NCBI GenBank assembly: GCA_025345505.1
Contig: JANVCC010000012.1
Coordinates: 11,811,845-11,875,844, forward strand
DNA length: 64,000 nucleotides
Direction of reading: 5' to 3'
From: Todiramphus chloris collaris
Taxonomy: Eukaryota > Chordata > Aves > Coraciiformes > Alcedinidae
A program made the translations under genes and the position numbers. This document shows, piece by piece, positions 23,072 through 35,292 of this stretch. The notes under the pieces were generated by a model. It saw nothing but the letters and a program-made list of their open reading frames with translations, had not been told where the DNA came from and made no database searches. Position 1 is the first letter of the stretch. The number at the start of each line of letters is the position of its first letter.

Positions 23072-23148
23072 CCCCTCCCCTCGGCCTTTTCCCTTTTCCC
23101 TTTTCCCTTTTCCCTTCCCTTTTTTCTTTATTTTTTTTCTTTATCCTT
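23072..23148 (+). repeat. (CCCTTTT)n and T-rich pyrimidine repeat on the right of the gap
   Basis: CCCCTCCCCTCGGCC, then several CCCTTTT units, then TTTTTTCTTTA-type sequence. It differs in unit from the TTTTC array on the left, so the hidden sequence must contain a transition between the two. Confidence 0.9.
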
Positions 23149-26100
23149 ATGCCTTTGAGTATTGTACCAAAGGGATTCATTTGCTGGGGACTTATTAAGT
23201 TCTTTGCGTGCATACATGGTCTTTTTAAATTATGTTGTGCCAAGTAGTACTAAAATAATTGGATAGCTGACGATGTCATTTGCTGCAATAAATTTTGATA
23301 GTGAGTTTTCAATCTAATTTAATGCTGGGCATCAGATCAAAACCACTTTTTCAGTATCCCATTGATTTACAGTGAGTGAAATCTAAAAATACAAATATAT
23401 TAAAATTGAGACTAGTGATGTGTGAATGTAAATTTCCATATCTGTTTATTTTATCTTGATGGTATGGTACCATAATCAAATTGGACATACTAAATATGAT
23501 TCTCTGAATTAGTAAAATCCATTTGTATGTTACATCTATTCTGATTCTGCTAGGTAGAGTTCATCTGAAACACTGCTGTGTACTACTACAGAGGTACTGT
23601 GATGGAATTGTAATTCCTACTTGGTTGCTAAGTATTCCAATATTTCTGCTGACACCTTATTTGTAGAGGAAGACTGGGGAAGAGGGGAAAAATTTTTCAA
23701 AGTGACAACTTGGTTTCAGGTTTTTCTAGAAAATAGGGTTTTAATCAAAGCTATAGAACAAATTTTTGAGATATACAATACCACATTTTTCAACAGTTAA
23801 CGTGACTTCTGATTCCCCACTTACAGAGAAATTACCCTGTTCTTGCATAAATCAGAATTTATAAATGCACTTGTCACAAACTGATGTTTGTATATACATA
23901 GGAGGTGATTTGTATATACATAGGAGGTGATCTTGGCTGTGTTTGCAGGGACACGTGATAAAGCTCACTTTTCATGGGAGGGGCTGTTATATTTATGTCC
24001 ATGACATACAGCTTACATACCTTTTTTGTGTGATAGATTTTCCTAGCATTTACATCAATTTTTGAGCTAGTTGTTATTTGCTGTGCTATAATAAACCAAA
24101 GTAACTGATTCTTATTTTGAAACAGGAAACAGGTTTTGCAGTTCTCACTGATTTTCCTATCCATGTCATGCAGTGATTTTCTAAAAAAAGAAAAATATCA
24201 CACATGTTTCTGTTCTCTTGGTTTTCCACCTAAGACTATTTTTCCACACTGTTATCTGAATCCATAAGCCAAAGGATTCCCATATGGTAATGATGTTGTA
24301 TTTTACCCTAACATTAAGGTCTGTGGACACAATGAGCAATTGCTGAATTTCTTTCTGTGCTTGCTGGGAGCTAAGTGTCTGAGACTGGCATGGGCATGTA
24401 ACAGGAACACCTGGCCTTCCCTTGGAGTTGGTAAATGGAGGCTGCTGTGGCAACATCTGATGTTTCTTGATGATAGTAAAATATCTCATTAATGCAAAAA
24501 AGCAGTTTGGGGGACTCAGGCATGAATTTTCTTGGTGTATAGCTGTTCCCTATCCCTTAAAAAGCCCTCTTACAGGTAACCTGTGGATTTTCTTGCATTA
24601 ACAATTACTGAAGATTAGTTATTCTGTGCAAAAAGAACGCCTTACGGTGCATGAATACCCAGATGTAAGGATATATGCAGTGGTCCAAGAATGCCTCCTC
24701 ATCTATCTAAGGTCACCCACCAAAAAAGTATAGGAACAAAATCTGAATTTATTTCTATATTCTGATGCTATTGACTTTGGTCATTATGCTGTAAATTGAA
24801 TGTTTGTTACAAAGCTTCTTGTCAGGTTAGATTACAGTGAGAAATGGATGTTTAAAATCCTTCATGGCTTGGCAGAAATGGTACAACATAGCCAGTAACT
24901 CCTAAAGCAAGTTGATACGATTGGTAAATTGCTGTCCAAACTAAGTTTGAATATAACCAAATATTCTCTCCATCCAAATGTTCTGGCTAGATGACGGATG
25001 TCTGCAATTGAGCGTAACCCATCTGATGGGAAAAATCACAGGTGTCCCTCTCAGCCAGGCTTGTTGAATAAAAACAGTGGGCATGCATGGCAGTGAGTCC
25101 CTGGCCCACCCAACTAGTGCACAGTCTTGTAGGACTTATTGTTACAGTTAATGAGGTCACAAGATTTGAGCACTGAAGTCTGTACACTGAGACATAGGGG
25201 AACCTCCTTAGCTGTCACTGTAAAAGAATTAAACTTATGTGACTCAGACACATAGGTTGAAAGATTTAAACTAGTTTCTTGCTAATAATCCTGTGTATGA
25301 TACTATTCCCTACCTTTACCTTGAAAAGTCACTAATGACACCATTTCTGAGGACTTGTATTAGGAATTTTCATACAGACTTCAGCACAAACTTCTATAGA
25401 CAGAAAAAAGGATTTTTTTTACCTTTTAAACTGTATTTCAGTATTCTAATATTTAAAATATTTTAAAATGTTTGCATACATCTGCTGTCTTCTAGGCACT
25501 TCAATATCTTTTTTTTGCAGCTATACTAAATTCTGTTAACAATATTGTTGTTCCCTTCATATTAAAGGACTACCTGATGAGTTCTCAGAACAATATCCTA
25601 ATGAAGATATTCAGACAAAATCTGGAGAGAAAAGATCTTTATTTCCTGTATAGCAATGTACTGTAACAAAGTTAAATCCTTTACACTTTTGCATATAATA
25701 GACAAAAAATTATGAAGGAGTGTGTTTTATGATCACATAGTTAAGCATGGCTGGCTTCCTTCTGAAATAATAAATCACCATCAGTAGGAGGGACAAGAAT
25801 TTTAACTGGAGTGATAGGCATACACTCTTGTCTTCAGGGTCTGTAACAGAACTGGCAAACTTTGGTGTAAGTGCTTTCATATTTTACTTTCAAGGTGTCA
25901 GCTTAAGTATTTGGTTATTGCTCAAGGCTCCACATTGTCCACAGACATCTTCATTCATTTGAAGGTATTTGGGAATTTTTGCTGGTGATGGAAAGAAACA
26001 CTAGTTGCAGGACTGTCAGTCTACAAGCCTCCTTGCAAACACTGCAGGATCATGCACTTCACCATTGCAGAGTCACACTGCTTGCCATCATTTTGCCTTC

Positions 26101-26789
26101 TTAGTCAGTTTTCCTCATATGACTCGAGAAAGCAAGACGCATAAGCAACTACTTATGCTTCTACTGCCTTTGTTGCCTACCCTACACTTTTCACTATTTA
26201 ACTTCAAATTATTTTCTGTAGACTATTTTAGTTGCACCTCAAATCTTCATCCCATTCCCTGCCTTTACCAAACTAATTTCATCTACTAGTAAACTTTTCT
26301 AGGAAGGATTCTAAACAATCTCTCCCAAGAACCTATTTCTCTCCTGTCTCCTTTCCAACTGTTTCATATTACTTACTTATAAGAGAGATTGTCCTCTATG
26401 TGGGAAAGTGACAACTCTTGGTTTTTTTGTCTTTTTGTTTTTTTTAATTAATTTATAGGAATCATGTGAACTTTGACAAGGAGTTGTGGCAAAGAGAAAA
26501 AGAAATAAGTGTTAAAGACTGTTAAAGACCCTGCCCAAATTAATCAAATACCTAGGAATGTACCCTTTTAGTGAACTGATATTTTCCTTATGAAAATTTA
26601 TGTGTGATGAAAGATACTAATGAATATAAATATGTAAGAATTTGTTTTATTGGTTCTCCACCTTTCCTTTACTTCAGTAGACTGAAAACCAACACCTTCA
26701 GAAGTTCATGCTCCATTGTGTAAAAGCTTGAAGAGCTTGAAAGCTGAAAGACATAGGAAGCACTCACTGAAGATTTGTCTAGTGCAATT
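23149..26789. other. Gene-free sequence
   Basis: No supported gene. It holds one short tandem duplication (23887-23930) and only short frames with no recognisable domain. The frames at complement 23874-24164 and complement 24181-24489 were inspected and show nothing family-like. Confidence 0.5.
23887..23930. repeat. Two perfect copies of a 22-bp unit
   Basis: TTTGTATATACATAGGAGGT plus GA is repeated exactly, 23887-23908 and 23909-23930. Perfect identity suggests a recent slippage event. Confidence 0.92.
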
Positions 26790-27260
26790 GTGCAGAGCAG
26801 AAGTAGATGTCAGGGCTGGGAGCACATGCTCCCTCTAGGTGTTTAAGGGCTGACCTAGATGATGGTGTGGGAGTCACAATTTGTGAAGAGGGCTCTTTAA
26901 GAAAACTCTGCTGCAAAGTCTCATCAGGGGGTTCTTCAGCTTCAGTTGGAAACAGCTTTTCAACAGCTGGTATCCCCTCAGATCCCAACAGAGCTGCATC
27001 ACAGCTGTGGTGCAGCTGTGCCATGCCTGGTGGGGTACCCTGTTGATTTGAGCTGCAGAGGTAACTCACAGGTGTGCCGTCCTGGCTTAACCTGATACCT
27101 GCCTCATCACTGTTGACTTGCTCTAGGCTTTGGCCCGATCCCAGGAGCCACCATCTCTGCTGTCTTTGCTGGGCACTGTGGGAGGTGAGGCAAGTGCCCC
27201 TGTTCTTACTCCTGCTCCCTTTCCCCTGTGGAGCAGACTGTTACTGTGTCTCCCTCTCAG
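26790..27260. other. Unassigned GC-richer block, possibly an old repeat
   Basis: This block is richer in G and C than its flanks, with CAGCTGTG repeats near 27003-27020 and words such as 'ctgttgacttgctctaggctttggcccgatcccaggagcca' that resemble sequence I associate with avian interspersed repeats, without a firm family. Frames on both strands (96, 79 and 84 residues) overlap and show no domain. Confidence 0.4.
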
Positions 27261-27861
27261 TACGATTAAGTAGAAAAGTTAATTCCCAACCCAGATACAA
27301 AATTATGGATATTCTGGACATGTTTTAATATGAAATACAAGATGCAACTGTTTCTTTAATAAAACTTAACCTAAAACCAGCATACAGATTGTACTGTATG
27401 GTACATGACAGCATTCAGTGCTATAGGTAGCAGGTGCTCAGGCATGAAACCCCCCCACTTTACAGTTTATAGACACTTCCCTTTTAGACTGCAGCAAAAT
27501 CTTCACCTCCTTTAAATGGCTTTTGATGGGTTTGTTTTTGGTTTGGTTTTTTTTTTTTTTTGTATTATTGTGTTATAACTCTGTTGTAAAAAGAAAAAAA
27601 GAAAGTGTTCTTTTTTAATTCAGTCTTGTATACACCTGTCACAGCAGCTCAGTGGGTGGCCCATTGTAACTCTTATTGCAGCAGACCTGGCTTACTTCTG
27701 TGGGCTGTGCATTTAAAAGAATAAACATGCAGAAGTCCATAAATTTGTCATCTTCCAGTTCAGTCATGTCGGGGATCCTACTGCCACAAGAAGCTGATGC
27801 TAATATGCTGCTCGTGCTGTTTATGAACTTTCAGGAGCTATAAACTATCATCTTTTCCTTC

Positions 27862-27950
27862 AGTGTTTGTTTGTTTGGGTTTGGGGTGGGTGTTTTTTTT
27901 TTTGTTTTTTTTTTGCTTTGTTTTGTTTCTTGGGGGTTTTTTTGATTAAT
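27862..27950 (+). repeat. T/G-rich low-complexity tract
   Basis: Runs of T broken by G (TTTGTTTGTTTGGG, then T runs and TTTGTTTTGTTTC). The frame over it (27867-28055) encodes an F/C-rich string and is an artefact. Confidence 0.85.
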
Positions 27951-28619
27951 TTGAATGGTGAAGTGGATGAAGAAATAGTTTTATTTTCTGTTTATCCCCA
28001 GCACCAACAACTTTATATAATTGGGGCTCTTAAGATTCCAATTCTATTTGTATGAATTTTAAATTTCTTCTTTGAAACGAGGAGTGTCTGACAGATTCTA
28101 AACTGGGAACTGAATTATCTCAACTTCTGTTCAGCTGTAGATTCTGAACTGCGTAGTGACAGAGTATGGGTAAGAGGGCTAACGTTTTAAGCATGCATTT
28201 AATTAAAGAAATAAAAGGTCTGCAGAATTATAATTAGATACTGACATTGCTATTTGCATGTCAGATATAGTCTGTCTGATATCAATAGAGAAGTACATAG
28301 GCCAGGAACGGATCTCCTGAGTCATCAAGTTGTTTCCCTGACACCATAACTGTATGTGTCAAATAAACTCATTGCTAGTCTTACAAGCCACAGACTGTAA
28401 AAGAAATTACATTGCTAATGAAATTTATTACTATCATAGTATATAAAATTACATCATCTCTCAGTAAGAAGACATGACATCATGGTACATATGACTCGAA
28501 AACAGTCACAGATTTTGTACAAACCGTGATCTTGGGCAGAGGGAGAAGTTCCAGATGCCAAATATCATCTACCTTGGCTACCAAAAGTCAGCAAATTTAG
28601 GCACTGTCCTGGCTTCTAC

Positions 28620-28653
28620 GTCTATCAAGCAGTCTATCAAGCGTCTATCAAAG
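28620..28653. repeat. Three copies of GTCTATCAAGC
   Basis: GTCTATCAAGC occurs at 28620, 28632 and, with one change at the end, 28643. A short imperfect tandem repeat. Confidence 0.85.
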
Positions 28654-31600
28654 AGTTTGGGAGGGAGCAGGGTCTGGGATATGGTTCACTGGACTACAAA
28701 TTCAGTTCAAATTTAGCTGCTATACTTTCAAAAGTCATCTGTCCTGGAAGAAGGAAGGGTTTCTGCCTTACACAGGTGGGGAGGCTCTGAAGCAGTCCAA
28801 AGACAGTATAGCATAAAAAATAGTTTGTTCTGCAAATGTTCAGCAAATTTGCATTGGTAATGACGAACTTATTTTATTCAGAATAAAATTTTCTTATAAA
28901 TGTCTTATTTGCATGATTTTAGCATGATGCTTATTAGCTACTGAAAAATAAGTTAAAATTATGTTAAGTATAAGGGTCAGAAGTATAAAAACAGTTTATG
29001 GACATTTGCAAAATTTTGATTTACTTAAGACATTAATGCAATACTATGTGTGAAACATTAAGATTTCCAAATACTTCAGAAGAAACTCCCCACTATTTAG
29101 AGATGTCTTAATTTAAAATACTTGATAGGGTCCTAAAAATAAGAAATGATGCAAGGGTCAGCCTTTCAGAAAAAGAAAATTATGCACCAGTGTGGAGTCT
29201 AGTATGAGGCTAGAAAAGGTCAAGAGTATGAGCACAGAAATAATGTCAGAAGATTATTTCAGTGAATAATATTTTTCAAGACATAATTATTTTGGCTAAT
29301 CCATAAATAAGGAGACCTGATTTAAAATTAATTGCATCTAAAAGATAAATAGTATTATGGCATGACCTGTGTAATATTTATGCATGCTAGCTATATAAGT
29401 CAGATGGCCATAAGTGGCACTTGAAATGAATTGTGAACATCTCTGAAGTATCTGGAAAATTCTTGGATTCAGAATCAGTCTTAGGTACGACACCCTCCAA
29501 GGAAAAAATGATGTTTCCTTTCCCACTTAAGGCTGATATGCACAGCTGTGATGTATATTCACTTGTGTTAATGTATGTGTCATTGATTGCCTCTGTCCTG
29601 TGATAGGATGGTAACTGTTTTCACACCCAAATAACAGGCAACAGTGATAATGTTTTTATAATGTCCTAGCAACTACATGACCCTCTAAATGCTCTTGTGC
29701 AGAATGCAAAAACTATCCCCTAGTTTGAGCACGAGTCTTGTCTCATTTGAGGCTGGCACATAGTGACTAGTTTTTGCTTGGCTGAAAGATGTTGTGGGTG
29801 ACAACAGAACAAGGAAACTGGAAAAAGGGGAGAGCATGAACAAACAGTTTTAATCTCAGTTGGCTAAGGAGAGGCAATAAACAGTTTAAAGCTGAGAACT
29901 CATGTCATTTTTCTTTCAACAGCTTCTTACGTGCTTAACTGTTTGCATAGAATCTTCATCCAAACGCAGTAATTTCTGTACTGCTTGATTGAAATTACAC
30001 AAGTATACCAAACAAATGACTGTCTTATCTGCACGTATTTTCCTATGTGTACTGATAAATGTTACGCCACTATAGGGAACTCTTCCATTTTGAAGGGTAT
30101 GCTTGTGTACAAAGTATGCAAAAGAAGAGAGAGACATGGAGACCACCTAAGGTTACCAAACCAACAGAGTTAGAAATACATGCCTGAGTAAGCCCACGCA
30201 CCTTTTGACCATGTTAGAAACATAAACACTGTTTTGTAGTACTCTCTGTCAGTGAACTGAAAATCATAATTTCTCTTTGTACTGTTATTCTTACTGGTTT
30301 GCATGTGTTGTGGGTTTTTTTTTTTTAACTGCTTGATCCCGTGAAATTTCTAAATTTCTTTCTCATTGTAGATTATAACTTGATTTTCTCTTTAACTGCA
30401 ATTTGATTAGATCAATGAACCTGGTATTTTACAAATGAAATCATCCATTATTAAATCAATAATTAGGAACTCTTCTGAAAATAAAAAGTAAAAAAAATAA
30501 AACAGACCATTATTTTAACACTCTAATAAACAAATAAAGAAAAAGCGTATTTTCTGAGTAGTTTTGTGGTATGGAAGAATTTGTTTAAGTGTGCATCGAA
30601 GTGTCTGGTCTTAAACTGAAAAAAAAAAGTATTTGAATAGCTGGTAAAATAAAATCAATACATTTTAACTCACATTTAACAAAACTGTGTTTGGAAGCCT
30701 GTGAGAGACTGAATATCAAATGAAAACTCAAAGTATGTTATGGCTGTAATGGACTTCTGAGATTTGGAGAACATTTGTATGTTTGTCTTCTCTTTGAATT
30801 ACTGAAAATAGCTATTGGTTTGCTATGACACAGTAAGGCACTAAGAACTGAAGTTAGAAAGTGAAAGTTTGTTCTTTGTTCAGCAGCACAAATCATGTGA
30901 TCACAAATATAATCTATATTGTTTCAGGTGGCAGTATCCCAAAACCCTTGTGACTGTATTCCTCTATTACTCTAGCCTTCAGAACAATTAGCTTCTTTGA
31001 GTAGCTTTGAAATATTCTGCAATAAGATTCCAACTTCTGTAGTTTAGGCAGAGATCTCAAAACAAGCTGCTTTGACTTACTGATCCTCTTCTGCTGAGCT
31101 GAACTAATGCTGACAGTATAAGGGTCATGGGCTTAAGCTTACTCCTTGGTCTTCCCTTTTTTTATGGCATAACTAACTAATGTTTCTGGAATGGTGGCAT
31201 TTGTACTGAATGATGTGTATAAGCTTCACATCTCTTCTTTATTTGCTCGTGAAAAGAGCCAGCAGTAAACCCCCACAGAAGAACCGGGTGACTGAAGAAA
31301 CACTCCCACAGACATGGTAAATTGGTGCAAGTGAGAGAAGGACCTTTCTGATCAATAATTTGACATGATCTTTCTCCTCTCCGCAGAGGTGTGTTACCAA
31401 TTTGTTACAATCAATTTACAAAAGTGGTTGCTTGGATTTTCACCAGTTTCTTACATAAGAAATCTAGTTGTCTATAAAAAGAACATACTGTTTTTGCAAA
31501 GCCAATAATTTGTTAGTCTAATTAAATATTAACAATCTAACTAAAAAGTGATTATTGTTCCAGTTAAATGATGTTAACACTTCTACTTCAAATTATAAGC

Positions 31601-33155
31601 AGTTAAAATAATATATTCACAAACTTTCCAGTATCTACCCCTTTCTCTGGTGTTATACTATTTATTTCATTGCCCCTTTGGATCCTAAGATTGATGGTTT
31701 TATCCTGAAAGGGAACCTACAGTGAATCATCAGCAACCCAAGTCGTTCCCTGATAGGAGTATGCCCCTGATGCTGACAATTTCTTGCCTCACTATCTTGA
31801 GTCTTAACAGAATAATTTTTGCATGTTTGAGAACACACTCTGCAATCTGCATTTTGTTCACTCGTCTGCTAATCCACATTACAACCAATTTTTATAATAC
31901 ATGGAGTGTTTTATGTAGACTGGATACTTGTTCTTTGTTCTCTTAGTAAACTCAAATGCTAGTTTTACCTAGCTATCAAGACCACAGTACTTTGACAATC
32001 AGTAGTTAACCACCTGTGTGTTGCTTTATGGATCAGGGAACTCCCATGTTGTTCTGCATGTGGACTTTGAAGACCCCTGCTAACATCCCATGTCTTTATT
32101 GCTCTATCAGACATTTTATTCCAGGGTCATAGATAATTTATTAGACATAAAATAATTCTGTGTTGTTACTAAGTATTAGTTGACAAAACTGTCTATAACA
32201 TTAGATGTTAGGCTGCACAGTTGTGCAAAGCAGAAGGCAATTGTACTTTATTCATTAGATTATTGATGTTAACAGGTCAAAAGAAATTTTCAGGTAGCAT
32301 CTAGTATTTCACCTTTTTGTCATCTAAATATATTTCCTTCCCTCTTCTATTCTACAATTCAGTTCTAGTTCTCTTCCTCTCAGAACTGTTTATTTCCTTC
32401 TGTTTTGTCTCATTAGGTCTTGGATTTCTGCATATTTTCTCCTCAGCCACTTAACAGGTTGTAAAATTTGATGGTTTATGTTTGGGCTTTTGAATTTTTA
32501 TGAATAATTCAAATTAATTTTCATACATCATTATAAATTGATATTGATAGGAGTAATATCTAGGAGTAATTTTTATTCAGTAATATTTAGATATTAGAAT
32601 TTTCAGAAGCTTAAAACGGTGTTCTGTTACAGGATTTGTCTTGAGGCTAAGTGGTGACATTAAGCCTTATTTGATAAAAAGGTGAAAAAAAGAGCAGAAT
32701 GGTGTTAAATGCCAGATAAGAATAGGTTTTAACACTTCTTAATTTGATAAGTTCACCCATCTTAAATTGTTTTAAAGTTGTAACAGGAAGGCTATAGCCT
32801 GATTTCAGCAGAAGCTGAGGAACAAGTGCTAACATTCCCCTGCCATTAGAAGTGAAATATTTTATTTTTCTCCTTGAAAGTACAAAACACAGATAACAGC
32901 TCTCATCCTATTTCTCTATGTTCATAAATAAAACCCTTATTTATGCTTTTAATAAACTACACTGGAACTTAAAAATATTTCAAACTGCCCACCTCATATT
33001 CTACAGAAGCATCCCTTAGAAATCCCAATCTAAACATATCATTTATGTCCATGACTTTTTATCTAGTTGGCATTTTGACAGGCATTTTCTAACCTAAAAC
33101 TCATTAATACACTGTTGTCTTAATTTTTCTAGTCATTCCAAAGTATACACTCATG

Positions 33156-33194
33156 TTCATATTCATATTCATATTCATATTCATATTCATATTC
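33156..33194 (+). repeat. (TTCATA)n microsatellite
   Basis: Six or more perfect TTCATA units. Confidence 0.95.
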
Positions 33195-34498
33195 TGCAGT
33201 TTATTAACTACAGTTATGTTGTAAATCTTGAACTACTTCTACTTATGCATGTTTATTCTATACTAGAATATGTATCATCTCCCTTTTTTTGGATAACACA
33301 AATGCCCGTAGACATTTGACCAGGGTTGGTATACAAACTACATCGATTTTTTTTGCTCACAAAATTCAAGAAGGCTTCATTTAATATAAAGTAGTTTATC
33401 ACAGGTTTAAAATCTGCCTTTCACATAATTTGTTTGTATCTCTAATCTTAATTTTCTTATCTCTAATCTTTGCTGTTTGTAACTGTTGTATTTATAACAT
33501 AAAAAAAATATTTTCAAATGCATTTAAAGTGAGATTTGGAAGAAATGTCAATCAAGTCTATCTGATTAATTAATGAAGTTGGGGGGAAAAAAGATAAAGG
33601 CCCTTCCACATGTTCTTCAGTTTTAGGAAGGACTGTGTATTTGAAAGTCCTTATCTTCAAATATGCTTTAGCTGTCCACTTAATATGGTCTGTTCACATG
33701 AGATGTAAAGTTCTTAAAATACCTCTAACAGTTGAAACAAAAGCTTGTTTTAACTTTTTTTTTTCAAACTATAAATTCCTCCCTTCCACCCTCAAAAGTA
33801 CTGTTACCTCTGTCTTAAAAACCTTAGAGTTTGTGTTATATTCTGTTATATTAATCTTACACTATCCTAGTAACAGTGTTAGTTTAAAATGGCTGAAACA
33901 TCATTAAGGCTACCTTTAAATCAACTTTAAAAAAATAAAACAAAAATACATTAACAGAACTTAAAGAAAAAATGACAAGAATATGTGTGGAATTGTATGC
34001 TTTCTAATAAAAGCTACAATTTCAGTATTTGGAACTTTGAAATCACCATAGACATTTCCCTTACTTTTTTTAGACTTTTTTTTAAGCAACCATCATAATT
34101 ATCTCTTTCAGCACAGAACGCCCACTGCTATCTCTGAGTGATTTTTAGGAGTAAAGGCTTAAAACTGACACTTGAGATCATCTTTTTCAAGCCAGGTAAG
34201 CAGGTAGGCTGTCCTGTGAAAGCTGGTTTGCACCTAGAGGCAGTGGACATTTTCCACCCTTGTCTTATTGGAAAATGGGCTGCAAAGGTGGCAGAAAAGT
34301 GAATTACTACTATCAGTTCTGATCTTCAATCATGAAATCATCAGCGAGTAAATCTTAAGGCTTTGTGAAAAACAAAAGGGCTACTGCAGGGTGGTAGATT
34401 ATTAATGCGATAGGGCTTCTTGACTAGTGGCTATTCAGTTTTTACTACCTAATCTAACTCAGATGTCTGTTTCTGCTAGAGTGTATTGTGTTGACTAG
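33195..34498. other. Gene-free sequence
   Basis: No supported gene or repeat. The frame at 33635-33907 is AT-rich without motifs. Confidence 0.5.
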
Positions 34499-35085
34499 AT
34501 ATGCACTTGGGTCACAACACCACCATACAACGCTATAGGCTTGGGGAAGACTGGTTGGAAAAGGACTTGGGGGTATCAGTTGACAGACAGTTGAATATGA
34601 CCCAGCAGTGTGCTCAGGTGGCCAAGAGGTCAAGAGCATCCTGGTTTGTATCAGAAACAGTGTGGCCAGCAAGACTAGGGTAGTGATAATCCCCCTGTAT
34701 TCAGCCCTGGTGAGGTTGTACTTCGAATACTGTGTTCAGTTTTGGGCACCTTACTACAAGGAGGAATTTGAAGTGCAGGAGTGTGTCCAAAGAAGAGCAG
34801 CAAAGCTGGTGAAGGGTCTATAGCACAAGTCTTATAAGGACCATCTGAGAGACCTGGGGTTGTTTATTTTGGAGAAAAGGAAGCTCAGGGGAGATGTTAT
34901 CATTCTCTACAGCTCTCACAAAGGAGGTTGTAGTGAGATGGGGGTTGGTCTCTTCTTCCAAGTAACAAGTGATAGGACAAGAGGACAAGGCCTCAAGTTG
35001 CAGCAGGGGAGGTTTAGGTTGGATATTAGCAAACATTTCTTCACAGAAAGGGTTGTAAAGCCCTGGAAAAGAATGAAAGCTCATT
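34499..35085 (+). mobile_element. CR1 LINE fragment lacking both ends
   Basis: Plus-strand CR1 ORF2 C-terminal region. It starts [42 protein letters not shown] (residues as seen from 34501) with a few codons lost between 'DWLE' and 'KDLG'. It shifts frame near 34635, continues as [40 protein letters not shown], hits a stop, and continues from 34860 as [23 protein letters not shown]...[19 protein letters not shown]. The last bases of ORF2, the 3' UTR and the octamer tail are missing; instead the sequence runs into an A tract. It is a dead copy. Confidence 0.92.
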
Positions 35086-35108
35086 AAAAAAAAAAAAAAA
35101 AAAAAAAA
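35086..35108 (+). repeat. Poly-A run at the CR1 break
   Basis: 23 consecutive A bases directly after the truncated CR1 3' side, then GAAAAAG. CR1 elements normally end in an octamer repeat, not in poly-A. Confidence 0.95.
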
Positions 35109-35240
35109 GAAAAAGATTTTTACATATTAAAAAAAGTCAATTTATATTAGACTTGTTTTTTCTATGTAGTTCCTTTGCCTTTGTATTACACAGATTACAA
35201 TGGCAGGCTTCCTTATGTAAATGGAAATATTTATATGCTG

Positions 35241-35292
35241 TTCAGGGGAAGGGGAAAGGAAAGGGAAAGAGAAAGGGAAAGGAAAAGGGAAG
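35241..35292 (+). repeat. GGGAAA-type purine tract
   Basis: About 50 bases of almost pure purine (AGGGGAAGGGGAAAGGAAAG and similar). It explains the KERERE string in the frame at 35175-35435. Confidence 0.9.

Larger units (their letters stand above)
27261..33155. other. Gene-free AT-rich sequence
   Basis: No supported gene in about 5.9 kb. It contains T- and G/T-rich patches at 27535-27562 and 27862-27950, a triple short repeat at 28620-28653, and a T run at 30315-30327. A pyrimidine tract with CCGCAG at 31366-31386 would be a fair splice acceptor but has no donor behind it. Confidence 0.5.

Noticed and set aside
22342-23247. Long frames on both strands of 210-301 residues
   Set aside because: They run through the 400-N gap and a TTTTC microsatellite; the open frame is made of undefined bases and repeated FLFFS or KRKEK.
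31366-31460. Strong acceptor-like CTCTCCGCAG
   Set aside because: The frame that follows soon stops and there is no donor.
33156-33194. CRISPR-like regular repeat
   Set aside because: A simple six-base microsatellite without spacers, in a vertebrate genome.
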